A stretch of DNA of 64,000 nucleotides from Ryuthela nishihirai (GCA_038380435.1 JAWZYU010000028.1:45443095-45507094); one strand, 5' to 3'; positions 52,967 to 63,608 are shown, numbered from the stretch's first letter. Notes: generated by a model not told the origin, from the letters alone. Program-made: numbers and translations.

Positions 52967-53680
52967 TTGAGATTTATATCCGCAAAATTCCCCGCGCTGC
53001 CCACGGTCAGTAGGGGACACTGATGGGCTTGGAAAGGCTGCCGTCCGTCGGATGGGACGTTAAGCAGTGGCCCCGTGTGCGGAAGAGCCATACCCTCTGC
53101 ACGTTAAAGAACACGCTGGATGACCTTGACGGGAGGCTACCACCTGTCTCCCAACAGCTGTTTCAGTGGGTCCCCTCCTGCAATCTTCTCTGAGCCTTCA
53201 GGGTCCATGTGACCTGGCCATTTAGCCCATGGTGTGCAAAAAAGTGCCGCTCAGAGGTAAAACAACCTAACCCAACTCAGGTTCGAGTCCCAGCTGGGTC
53301 AGCGTTGAGATTTGTCTCCGCAAAATTCCCCACCCTGCCCACGGTCAGTAGGGGACATCGATGGGCTTGGAAAGGTCGCCGTCCGTCGGATGGAACATTA
53401 AGCCGTGGCCCCGTGTACGGGAGAGCCATACCCTGATGCACGTTAAAGAAAACGCTGGATGGCCTTGACGGGAGGCTACCATCTGCCTCCCAATAGCTGT
53501 TCCAGTGGGTCCCCTCCCCCAACCTTCTCTGAGCCTTCGGGGTCCATGTGACCTGGTCATTTAGCCCATGGTGTGCAAAAAAGTGCCGCTCAGAAGTAAA
53601 ACAATCTAACCCAACTCAGGTTCGAGTCCCAGCTGGGTCAGCGTTGAGATTTATCTGCGCAAAACTCTTCGTCCCTTAAT
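52967..53680 (+). mobile_element. SINE-A tandem repeat, 343-bp unit
   Basis: A head-truncated SINE-A (52967-53276) is followed by another starting at AGGTTCGAGTCCCAGC (53277-53619) and by the start of a third (53620-53680), which breaks off after CTGCGCAAAACTC. The junction CCCAACTCAGGTTCGAGTCC is the same both times. The repeated unit here begins at the B box, unlike the 169-bp tail arrays. Confidence 0.86.
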
Positions 53681-54698
53681 TGAAAAAATAGTTTAATTTA
53701 GAAGAATTAAAAAAAATCCGTCTTTCTGTATGCTCGTGCCATTGCCACAAGTAAGGAAAGCAAAGGAACAATATGACTGCCCAACTCAAAAAGTTTTAAA
53801 GAACTTTTTGATTTGCTTTTATGCAAAGCAACACAAAAAAAAATTAAGAATAGAAGTAGTAACAATACCAGCAACAACACCAATCTCATCTAAATAACAT
53901 TTCTTAGTCTTTTCTATTTAATTCGATTTTTGTATCTGTCTTTGCATTTATTTCAGTATCATTTTCTTTCAGAAGGAACAAAAAACAAAATTAAGTGAGG
54001 GGCCAAAAAAAAAGAAGCGAAGGTTTTAAAGCCAAGACCCCATTTCTTTCAGTGATGTCAACATAACCGAACCACTTCCACTAATGAGGATTAATGGTTT
54101 CAGATACAAGGATCCCTTTTTCCTCCGTTTCTTGGTTGCTATGACAATAGAGAACCTACTTAGGACGAAACGGTCGGCATGGAACAAATTTTCCTTAATT
54201 GCACGACCGCGACCCAACAGTCCATTTCTAGAAAAACGAAGAGAGAGAGAGAGCCTCGGTTTTTGGACAGCATTGGGAAAACGCTCGTGGTGACCAGAAA
54301 TTGGAGACATTTGCAAGAAGACGCAATCTAATTTACTTAATGGAATTTGTCAGCTACGTGTGTGTCGCAGGGATTCGTGGGACGGTGTTAAGAGGCTGAG
54401 GAGATGCGGCTGCGTAGTGATGATGTTGTTGTGGCGACGGTGGTGGTGGTTTTGATGATGATAGGGAGAAAGATATCTTTTCTCTCATGTAAAAGAAACC
54501 AGGACGCTATGAGTTATCTTTTTCGCCGAAGATAGAATTTAGTTAATGCTCTGTAAAAAAGCACACATTTATCGATCTGGTTAGGAAGTCTTTTTTTCCT
54601 TTCTTTCTCTCTTGCCAACAGTAGGGAAGCAGATTTCTTTTCTGGCAGTGTTGATATATTTGCACTTTTGTGCCAAGTTTTGGAAGTTGTTGTTTTTG
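53681..54698. other. Uncharacterised 1-kb stretch
   Basis: Unique-looking. It includes a GTGGCGACGGTGGTGGTGGT simple repeat near 54430 and overlapping frames at 54026-54316 on both strands without motifs. No supported exon. Confidence 0.35.
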
Positions 54699-55526
54699 GG
54701 TTGTTTTACCTCTGAGCGGAACTTTTTTGCACACCATGGGCTAAATGGCCAGGTCACATGGACCCCGAAGGCTCAGAGAAGGTTGAGGGAGGGGTTGGGT
54801 TGTTTTACCTCTGAGCGGCACTTTTTTGCACACCATGGGCTAAATGGCCAGGTCACATGGACCCCGAAGGCTCAGAGAAGGTTGGGGGAAGGGACCCACT
54901 GGAACAGCTGTTGGGAGACAGATGGTAGCCTCCCGTCAAGGCCATCCAGCGTGTTCTTTAACGTTGGGTTGTTTTACCTCTGAGCGGCACTTTTTTGCAC
55001 ACCATGGGCCAAATGGCCAGGTCACAAGGACCCCGAAGGCTCAGAGAAGGTTGAGGAAGGGGACCCACTGGAAGAGCTGTTGGGAGACAGATGCTAGCCT
55101 CCCGTCAAGGTCATCCAGCGTGTTCTTTAACGTTGGGTTGTTTTTCCTCTGAGCGGAACTTTTTTGCACACCGTGGGCCAAATGGCCAGGTCACAAGGAC
55201 CCCGAAGGCTTAGAGAAGATTGAGGGAGGGGACCCACTGTAACAGCTGTTGAGAGACAGATAGTAGCCTCCCGTCAAGGCCGTCCAGCGTGTTCTTTAAC
55301 GTGCGCAGGGTATGGCTCTCTCTCTCTATCTCTCACACACACGGGACCTTGCTTAACGTTCCATCCGACGGATGGCGTCCTTTCCAAGCCCATCGGTGTC
55401 CCCTACTGACCGTTGTCAGGGCGGGGAATTTTGCGGAGATAAATGTCAACGCTGACGCAGCTGGGAATCGAACCTGGAAACTACAGATTAGGAGCTGGCG
55501 CGCTACCGCCTGAGTCACCCCCGCCC
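54699..55526 (-). mobile_element. SINE-A, multi-tail copy (three full tails and one part)
   Basis: Reverse. A partial tail (54699-54795) is followed by tails starting near 54796, 54964 and 55133, then a diverged body (with TCTCTCTCTCTATCTC insertion at 55315-55335) and head. Junctions read TTTAACGTTGGGTTG. Confidence 0.88.
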
Positions 55527-55585
55527 CACTCGAACCTGGGAACTGCGGATTGCGAGCCTGGCGCGCTACTAACTGAGCTAAGTCC
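55527..55585 (-). mobile_element. SINE-A head fragment
   Basis: A second head (CTCGAACCTGGGAACTGCGG to CTGAGCTAAGTCC) directly after the previous copy: head only, no body. Confidence 0.72.
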
Positions 55586-55785
55586 TGCCGCCTTTCCATG
55601 AAAAGCAGCAGGACTATTGAGACAAGCAATAGAGGTATAGGAGGAGGAGCAGAAGTAGAATAAAAAAAAGAAGAACAGCAATCAGTTTGAGTGAGTAAGA
55701 AGCAATAAAGAGGATTTAATAAAGAGGATTTAATAAAGAGGATTTTCCTTTCTTATACTTTACAAATCTGATATTTATACATAGA

Positions 55786-55985
55786 CGATTATGAGTGTTT
55801 GATTGACGGCTGACTGACAGGAGATCACGGTAATTCTAACTATGTAGCAGAAATGGTAGAACTCTGAAAATTTGCACCTCGGGGCAATCCGGGTCCTAGA
55901 TTTCGGAAAAAAACGTAAAAATTGGTGTCTGGGGGTGTTTCGATCTGTAGATCTCAGAAATGTTACGAAATTTTGGATCCGGGGT
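55786..55985 (+). repeat. Repeat X, reference unit
   Basis: Contains GGAGATCACGGTAATTCTAA, GAAATGGTAGAACTCTGAAA, ACGTAAAAATTGGTGTCTGG and GATCTCAGAAATGTTACGAA. Related units lie at 215-345, 29210-29474 and 29916-30384. A long G run follows at 55989-56003. Confidence 0.55.
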
Positions 55986-56339
55986 GGATTGGGGGGGGGG
56001 GGGGTCCTTCGAGATTAGTCTTTTTATGAAGTCTGAATGAAGAAGAAGAGCAGAATAAGTTTAAGAACGATAGAAGAAGAAGAGCGGAAAAATGTGGAAA
56101 AAGGAGCAGAAGAACAAGATTAAGCATAGTAGAATAAGGAGAGCGAAAAAATGTGGAAATGGAACAGAAGAGGAGCATCAGAAGAGCAGAGAAAAAAAAA
56201 GAAGAGAAGGAGGAGGATCAGAAGAAGAAGATGAGAAGAAAGGGGAGGAACAGCTAAAGAAGACGATAACAAAGAAGTAGGAAACAAAGAAGAGGAAGAG
56301 TCATAGGAGGAGCTGAAGAAGAGTGAAAGAAGAAGTAAG

Positions 56340-56693
56340 TAGTGACCTGCCACTATAGGACCCCCCACTAGTGCTTTCCCATATGACGTCACCAGCCACG
56401 CCCTTATTAATATTCATAATTCATAATTAATAATTACTTAATTATTAGTTTTTAATTATGAATTATGAATATGCCACTAGTGCTTCCCCATGACCTTACC
56501 GACCACGCCCCTTATTAATATTCATAATTTATAATTAATAATTAATGAAAAATTAACTAATTATTAATTAATTATTCGTATATTATTAATTAATTATTAA
56601 TTCTGAATTATGAATATTAATAAGGGGCGTGGTTGATGACGTCATAGGGGGGGAGCACTAGTGAGGGGTACTATAGTGGCAGGGTCACTACTG
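56340..56693. mobile_element. Fold-back MITE-4
   Basis: Long inverted ends: TAGTGACCTGCCACTATAGG (left) and CTATAGTGGCAGGGTCACTA (right). Further in they share CACTAGTGCT, TGACGTCA and GCCACGCCC/GGGGCGTGG blocks. The interior is AT-rich, built from TTAATTATTAATT-type palindromes, with the middle TGCCACTAGTGCTTCCCCAT block repeated. No coding capacity. Confidence 0.82.
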
Positions 56694-56736
56694 AGGTATA
56701 GGAGGAGGAGCAGAAGTAGAATAAAAAAAAGAAGAA

Positions 56737-57122
56737 GGGTTGGGTTGTTTTACCTCTGAGCGGCACTTTTTTTGCACACCATGGGCTAAATGGTCAGGTT
56801 ACATGGACCCCGAAGGCTCAGAGAAGGTTGGGGGAGGAGACCCACTGGAACAGCTGTTGGGAGACAGATGGTAGCCTCCCGCCAAGGCCATCCAGAGTGT
56901 TCTTTAACGTGCTCAGGGTATGGCTCTCCCGCACACGGAGCCACGGCTTAACGTCCCATCCGACGGACGGTGGCCTTTTCAAGCCCATTGGTGTCCCCTA
57001 CTGACCGTGGGCAGGGCGGGGAATTTTGCGGAGATAAATCTCAACGCTGACCCAGCTGGGACTCGAACCTGGGAACTACAGATTACGAGCCTGGCGCGCT
57101 ACCGACTGAGCCACCCCCGCCC
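56737..57122 (-). mobile_element. SINE-A, full length
   Basis: Complete reverse copy. TSD AAAGAAGAAGGG, part of the purine-rich duplicated sequence. Confidence 0.92.
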
Positions 57123-57600
57123 CCAAAGAAGAAGGGCAATCAGATTGAGAGATATAAGCTCCCTGTTCTGCAAATCTTGAATAAGATGCTGTCACTACGG
57201 TTTGTACTTTCCCTGTACCAAAGACGGCATTGATAACGATGTGACATCGCCTGGGAAGCTCTCGGAATAAGAAATCCTCTCATCGAACAGTCAATATTAT
57301 CATTCAAAAGAGAAGAAAAAAAAATCTCGTATTTAACCTCTTCAATGTTCCTCTTTCCTCAGTGCCTAACGTCTCCTTTCCAGGTCACAAAAATCTTCAG
57401 ACGCGAACTGGGGAGGAGGGGGAGGAGGGGGTCTTAGATATTTTGCTTCGCTTGTCATAGCTTCTCGCCGAAGTCGCTCTGAAGGAGAAAGAAGGAAACA
57501 GCAACCAGGTTGAGCGATACACCCTGTCTCGCTGCGTGACCGAATAATAAGAAGAAGTCGCTACGGCTTGTTCGTCAGGTGTGTAATGAGTTACTTGGGA

Positions 57601-57943
57601 GTGGGAGTCGGAAACGAAGATCTCTTTCTGTTGCGAGGAGGAGCATCTTTATACGCCCCAACAGATACGGTGATTGGCGAGCGTGTCTTGGATGAAGATT
57701 TCGAGTTCGTTAGGGGGAGGTGAGCTTTGCGTATGCAAGTGTGTGTGTGTAGAGTCAGCAGCGGAAGGAATTAGGTGGGGAAGGGAGACGAGGGAAATGA
57801 GAAGTGGCCGGGAAGGTTAGGGAAAATTGAAGAAAAAAACAACCACAACAGAATAGTGTGTGTATGTTTTTACCTACCAGTGAAAGAGATAGAACACGTC
57901 AAGAATGCCAAAAAAAAAAAGGGACGAAATAATGGTCAAATAG
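57601..57943. other. Uncharacterised sequence
   Basis: Purine-rich plus-strand sequence without recognised gene; a GT repeat lies near 57740-57752 and an A run near 57909. Confidence 0.35.
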
Positions 57944-58559
57944 TACAGTCGCTGAAAAAAGTATCCGAACACCATGGTTGATTACAGAATTCAGAAAAAA
58001 TATCCGGCAACGATTTTTTTTTAGAAATTAGTGATCTGGCAACCTTTGTGTCAGGTGACACGAAGGTTGCCAGATCACTAATTTCTAAAAAAATATCGTT
58101 GCCAGATATTTTTTCTGAATTCTGTAAATCAACCATAGTGTTCGGATATTTTTTAATATATATAATGCGTATGAATATATAATGCAATGAATATGGAGCG
58201 TGTGCAGTTACCGTTCACAGCAAACTGGAGCGGTTGCGGTTAATGTTCACAGCACATTGGATCGTGAGAGCTCACAAAGACCTAGATCGTGTGGGCTCAC
58301 TCACGGAAATACTGAGCGTGTGCAGTTACCGTTCACAGCAAACTGGAGCGTGTGCAGTAACTGCACACGCTCCAGTTCGCTCTGAACGGTAACTGGAGCG
58401 TGTACAGTTGCTGTACACGCTCCAGATATTTTTCCTGAATTCTGTAATCACGTGACACGAAGGTTGCCAGATCACTAATTTCTAAAAACATCGTTGCCAC
58501 ATAATTTTCTAAATTCTGTAATCAACCATAGCGTTCGGATACTTTATTGAGCGACTGTA
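57944..58559. mobile_element. Composite palindromic MITE (MITE-1/MITE-2), longest
   Basis: MITE-1 (57944-58155) is followed by MITE-2 sequence with two copies of GCAGTTACCGTTCACAGCAA (58205 and 58320) and the hairpin GGAGCGTGTGCAGTAACTGC-ACACGCTCC. Next come a second hairpin GTGTACAGTTGCTGTACAC and a MITE-1 right arm to GAGCGACTGTA (58559). Confidence 0.85.
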
Positions 58560-58845
58560 TCAGATGTGAAGGAGTTTTTTTTCCCTTTTAAGTGTCTAAG
58601 ATTATGTTGCTGATCGTTTGAAAAGTCACTCGCACGAATGTTTCTTGCTAAATTTTTTTTTATGTCGCGATTTTTTTTTCATGGATTTGGAGCCATCTGA
58701 ATAGAACGGAAAATGAATAGAACGGAAAATGAATAGAAATAGAAATCGATTCGGGAAAGGTTGAAAGAGAATTTTTTTTGATCGTAAAAATAGTTGAACC
58801 TTAAAATATTAAAATATCTCTTTCATCACACAAGGTTGGTTTGGG

Positions 58846-60577
58846 TTGTTTTACCTCTGAGCGGCACTTTTTTGCACACCATGGGCTAAATGGCCAGGAC
58901 ACATGGACCCCGAAGGCTCAGAGAAGGTTGGGGGAGGGGACCCACTGGAACAGCTGTTGGGAGACAGATGGTAGCCTCCCGTCAAGGCCATCCAGCGTGT
59001 TCTTTAACGTTGGGTTGTTTTACCTCTGAGCGGCACTTTTTTGCACACCATGGGCTAAATGGCCAGGTCACATGGACTCCGAAGGCTCAGAGAAGGTTGG
59101 GGGAGGGGACCCACTGGAACAGCTGTTGGGAGACAGATGGTAGCCTCCCGTCAAGGCCATCCAGCGTGTTCTTTAACGTTGGGTTGTTTTACCTCTGAGC
59201 GGCACTTTTTTGCACACCATGGGCTAAATGGCCAGGTCACATGGACTCCGAAGGCTCAGAGAAGGTTGGGGGAGGGGACCCACTGGAACAGCTGTTGGGA
59301 GACAGATGGTAGCCTCCCGTCAAGGCCATCCAGCGTGTTCTTTAACGTTGGGTTGTTTTACCTCTGAGCGGCACTTTTTTGCACACCATGGGCTAAATGG
59401 CCAGGTCACATGGACCCCGAAGTCTCAGAGAAGGTTGGGGGAGGGGACCCACTGGAACAGCTGTTGGGAGACAGATGGTAACCTCCCGTCAAGGCCATCC
59501 AGCGTGTTCTTTAACGTTGGGTTGTTTTACCTCTGAGCGGCACTTTTTTGCACACCATGGGCTAAATGGCCAGGTCACATGGACCCCGAAGGCTCAGAGA
59601 AGGTTGGGGGAGGGGACCCACTGGAACAGCTGTTGGGAGACAGATGGCAGCCTCCCGTCAAGGCCATCCAGCGTGTTCTTTAACGTTGGGTTGTTTTACC
59701 TCTGAGCTGCACTTTTTTGCACACCATGGGCTAAATGGCCAGGTCACATGGACCCCGAAGGCTCAGAGAAGGTTGGGGGAGGGGACCCACTGGAACAGCT
59801 GTTGGGAGACAGATGGTAGCCTCCCGTCAAGGCCATCCAGCGTGTTCTTTAACGTTGGGTTGTTTTACCTCTGAGCGGCACTTTTTTGCACACCATGGGC
59901 TAAATGGCCAGGTCACATGGACCCCGAAGTCTCAGAGAAGGTTGGGGGAGGGGACCCACTGGAACAGCTGTTGGGAGACAGATGGTAGCCTCCCGTCAAG
60001 GCCATCCAGCGTGTTCTTTAACGTTGGGTTGTTTTACCTCTGAGCGGCACTTTTTTGCACACCATGGGCTAAATGGCCAGGTCACATGGACCCCGAAGGC
60101 TCAGAGAAGGTTGGGGGAGGGGACCCACTGGAACAGCTGTTGGGAGACAGATGGTAGCCTCCCGTCAAGGCCATCCAGCGTGTTCTTTAACGTTGGGTTG
60201 TTTTACCTCTGAGCGGCACTTTTTTGCACACCATGGGCTAAATGGCCAGGTCACATGGACCCCGAAGGCTCAGAGAAGGTTGGGGGAGGGAACCCACTGG
60301 AACAGCTGTTGGGAGACAGATGGCTAGCCTCCCGTCAAGGCCATCCAGCGTGTTCTTTAACGTGCACAGGATATGGCTCTCCCACACACGGAGCCAAGGC
60401 TTAACGTCCCATCCGACGGACGGCGGCCTTTCCAAGCCCATCGGTGTCCCCTGCTGACCGTGGGCAGGGCGGGGAATTTTGCGGAGATAAATCTCAACGC
60501 CGGCCCAGCTGGGACTCGAACGTGGGAACTACAGATTACGAGCCTGGCGCGCTACCGACTGAGCCACCCCCACCCCG
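58846..60577 (-). mobile_element. SINE-A, multi-tail copy (nine tails)
   Basis: Reverse. Eight 169-bp tail units precede a ninth that runs into a single body and head (60360-60577). All junctions read TTTAACGTTGGGTTG. Units are nearly identical; single-base variants (GGACTCCGAAGG in units 2-3, GAAGTCTCAGAG in units 4 and 7) recur in pairs, so groups of units were copied together. One TSD, CACAAGGTTGG, flanks the whole (about 58831 and 60580). Confidence 0.93.
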
Positions 60578-60589
60578 ACACAAGGTTGG

Positions 60590-60772
60590 GTGTTTTAACT
60601 CTGAGAGGAATTATTTTTGCACACAGTGGGTTAAAGGGCATGTTCAAAGAGACCCCAAAGGCTAACAGAAGGTTGGGGGAAGGGGACCCACTGGTCAGCT
60701 GTTATAATACGAATGGCAGCCTCCCGTCAAGGCCTCTAGCGTGATTTTTAAATTGCACAGGGTACTGTTGTC
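60590..60772 (-). mobile_element. SINE-A 3' part, old
   Basis: Diverged reverse tail region (GTTGGGTGTTTTAACTCTGA to TTTTTAAATTGCACAGGGTA) directly beside the nine-tail copy. Confidence 0.75.
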
Positions 60773-60776
60773 CTGT

Positions 60777-61215
60777 ACAAGTCGCTCAAAAAATATCCGA
60801 ACACTATGGTTGATTTCAGAATTCAGAAAAAATATCTGGCAACCATTTTTTTTAGAAATTAGTGCTCTCGCAACCTTCGTGTCACGTGATTACAGAATTC
60901 AGGAAAAATATCTGGAGCGTGTACAGCAACTGTACACGCTCCAGATATTTGCGCTCCAGTGTGCAGTTACCGTTCACAGCAAACTGGAGCGTGTGCAGTT
61001 ACTGCACACGCTCCAGTTTGCTGTGAACGGCAACTGCACACGCTCAATATTTCCGTGAGTGAGCCCACACGATCTAGTATCAAAATAATATGACCACCTA
61101 CAGTCGCTCAAAAAAGTATCCGAACACCATGGTTGATTACAGAATTCAGAAAAAATATCCGGCAACGATTTTTTTTTAGAAATTAGTGATCTCGCAACCT
61201 TCGTGTACGTACACG
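60777..61215. mobile_element. Composite palindromic MITE (MITE-1/MITE-2)
   Basis: MITE-1 left arm (60777-60890) is followed by palindrome GGAGCGTGTACAGCAACTGT-ACACGCTCC. A full MITE-2 fold then spans about 60955-61100, ending CAAAATAATATGACCACCTA. A new MITE-1 left arm follows (61101-61210) and stops after TTCGTGT. Confidence 0.84.
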
Positions 61216-61216
61216 A

Positions 61217-61337
61217 ACACATACGGAGCCACGGATTAACGTCCCATCCGACGGACGACGGCCTTCCAAGCCCATCGGTGTCTCCTACTGACAGTGGGCA
61301 GGGCGGGGAATTTTGCGGAGAGTTTTTACACTGACCA
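61217..61337 (-). mobile_element. SINE-A middle fragment
   Basis: 120 bp of the reverse central region (ACGGAGCCACGGATTAACGT to TTTTGCGGAGAG). Confidence 0.78.
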
Positions 61338-61423
61338 GCCCATATTTAGATTTCCTTGAAAAATAGAGAGGGGGGGGGGAACTTTTACTATTGGCTCTGT
61401 CGATCTAGTGTTGTAGTTTCATG

Positions 61424-62820
61424 GGGGCGGGGGTGGCTTAGTCGGTAGCGCGCCAGGCTCGTAATCTGTAGTTCCCAGGTTTGAGTCCCAGCTGGGTCAG
61501 CGTTGAGATTTATCTCCGCAAAATTCCCCGCCCTGACCACGGTCAGTAGGGGACACCGATGGGCTTGGAAAGACCGCCGTCCGTCGGATGGGACTTTAAG
61601 CCGTGGCCCCGTACGGGAGAGCCATACCCTGTGCACGTTAAAGAACACGCTGGATGGCCTTGACGGGAGGTTACCATCTGTCTCTCAACAGCTGTTCCAG
61701 TGGGTCCCCTCCCCCAACCTTCTCTGAGCCTTCGGGGTCCATGTGACCTTGCCATTTAGCCCATGGTGTGCAAAAAAGTGCCGCTCAGAGGTAAAACAAC
61801 CCAACGTTAAAGAACACGCTGGATGGCCTTGACGGGAGGCTACCATCTGTCTCCCAACAGCTGTTCCAGTTGTCCCCTCCCCCAACCTTCTCTGAGCCTT
61901 CGGGGTCCATGTGACCTGGCCATTTAGCCCATGGTATGCAAAAAAATGCCGCTCAGAGGTAAAACAACCCAACGTTAAAGAACACACTGAATGGCCTTGA
62001 CGGGAGGCTACCATCTGTCTCCCAACAGCTGTTGCAATGGGTCCCTTCCCCAACCTTCTCTGAGCCTTCGGGGTCCATGTGACCTGGCCATTTAGCCCAT
62101 AGTGTGCAAAAAAGTGCCGCTCAGAGGTAAAACAACCCAACGTTAAAGAACACACTGAATGGCCCTGACGGGAGGCTACCATCTGTCTCCCAGCAGTTGT
62201 TCCAGTGGGTCCCTTCTCCAACCTTCTCTGAGCCTTCGGGGTCCATGTGACCTGGCCATTTAGACGATGGTGTGCAAAAAAGTGCCGCTCAGAGGTAAAA
62301 CAACCCAACGTTAAAGAACACACTGAATGACCTTGACGGGAGGCTACCATCTGTCTCCCAACAGCTGTTCCAGTGGGTCCCTTCCTCAACCTTCTCTGAA
62401 CCTTCGGGGTCCATGTGACCTGGCCATTTAGACCATGGTGTGCAAAATAGTGCCGCTCAGAGGTAAAACAACCCAACGTTAAAGAACACACTGAATGACC
62501 TTGACGGGAGGCTACCATCTGTCTCCCAACAGCTGTTCCAGTGGGTCCCTTCCTCAACCTTCTCTGAACCTTCGGGGTCCATGTGACCTGGCCATTTAGA
62601 CCATGGTGTGCAAAATAGTGCCGCTCAGAGGTAAAACAACCCAACGTTAAAGAACACACTGAATGACCTTGACGGGAGGCTACCATCTGTCTCCCAACAG
62701 CTGTTCCAGTGGGTCCCTTCCTCAACCTTCTCTGAACCTTCGGGGTCCATGTGACCTGGCCATTTAGCCCATGGTGTGCAGAAAAGCCCCACTCAGAGGT
62801 AAAACAACCCAACCCAACTC
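61424..62820 (+). mobile_element. SINE-A, multi-tail copy (seven tails)
   Basis: Plus copy: head and body (61424-61640), own tail, then six further tails of 167-169 bp, each starting CGTTAAAGAACAC after CAACCCAA. The last units share TCCTCAACCTTCTCTGAACC and CATTTAGACCATGG, so this part grew by unit duplication. TAGTTTCATG flanks the whole copy as a TSD. The frame of 375 codons across it is repeat translation. Confidence 0.92.
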
Positions 62821-62845
62821 AACTTATAGTTTCATGTTTATGTGT

Positions 62846-63608
62846 CCTATGCCGGGCGAGGGCAATCAATATCGCACCAGGCCCTTAATTTGCATTTTCC
62901 TGGTTTGAGTTCGAACTGTGCCAGGTTCGAAATTGATCTCTGCTAAACCCCACCCTACGGTCACACGGAAATGGAAGAATTCTAAATAATCTTGTTCTTA
63001 ATAAATTAAGCCATGGCTCCTTGTGCTGCTGGAGAGCCATACCCTGTGTGCGTTAAAGAACATTCTGGATGGCCTTGACGGGAGGATACCATGTATCTCC
63101 TAAGAGCTGTCCAGTGGGTTCCCAACCTTCTCGGGGCGGGGGTGGCTCAGTTGGTAGCGCGCCAGGCTCGTAATCTGTAGTTCCCAGGTTCGAGTCCCAG
63201 CTGGGTGAGCGTTGAGATTTATCTCCGCAAAATTCCCCGCCCTGCCCACGGTCAGTAGGGGACACTGATGGACCTGGAAAAGCTGTCGTCCGTCGGATGG
63301 GACGTTAAGCCGTGGCCCCGTGTGCGGGAGAGCCATACCCTGTGCACGTTAAAGAACACGCTGGATGGCCTTGACGGGAGGCTACCATCTGTCTCCCAAC
63401 AGCTCTTCCAGTGGGTCTCCTCCTCCAACCTTCTCTGAGCCTTCGGGGTCCATGTGACCGGCCATTTAGCCCATGGTGTGCAAAAAAGTGCCGCTCAGAG
63501 GTAACACAACCCAACCCAACCTTCTCTGAGCCCTCAGGGGTCTTTGTGACCTGGCCATTTAGTCTATGGTGTGCCAAAAAGTGCCGCTCACAGGTTAAAC
63601 AACCCAAC
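62846..63608 (+). mobile_element. Old SINE-A split by younger SINE-A
   Basis: A diverged copy (head 62850-62930, GGTTTGAGTTCGAACTG) runs to 63131, continues at 63519-63608 and ends CAACCCAACG. The insertion at 63132-63518 lies in its CCAACCTTCTC segment. Confidence 0.83.
63132..63518 (+). mobile_element. SINE-A, full length, inside older SINE-A
   Basis: Near-consensus plus copy; 11-12 bp TSD CCCAACCTTCTC, host SINE-A sequence. Confidence 0.92.

Larger units (their letters stand above)
55600..57600. repeat. Purine-rich region with degenerate tandem duplication
   Basis: A 43-bp phrase (GAGGTATAGGAGGAGGAGCA...) occurs at 55631 and 56694. After the second copy, and beyond an inserted SINE-A, GGCAATCAGATTGAGAGATA matches AGCAATCAGTTTGAGTGAGT at 55678. 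A third version lies near 57490 (AGCAACCAGGTTGAGCGATA) followed by similar CCCTGT..CGCTACGG wording. 56030-56340 is almost pure GAA/GAG sequence. Plus-strand Lys/Glu-rich frames here are compositional. Confidence 0.7.

Noticed and set aside
53900..54330. Possible exon near 54040 (CATTTCTTTCAG acceptor)
   Set aside because: The acceptor looks fair, but no matching donor and open frame with the phase required after 50237 could be found.
56092..56280. Lys/Glu-rich 62-codon frame as a coiled-coil protein
   Set aside because: It is a direct result of a GAA/GAG-rich stretch with no splice sites or conserved motif.
58841..62812. Repeated 102-codon and 375-codon frames
   Set aside because: They read through the SINE-A tail arrays; the same peptide appears wherever SINE-A occurs on either strand.
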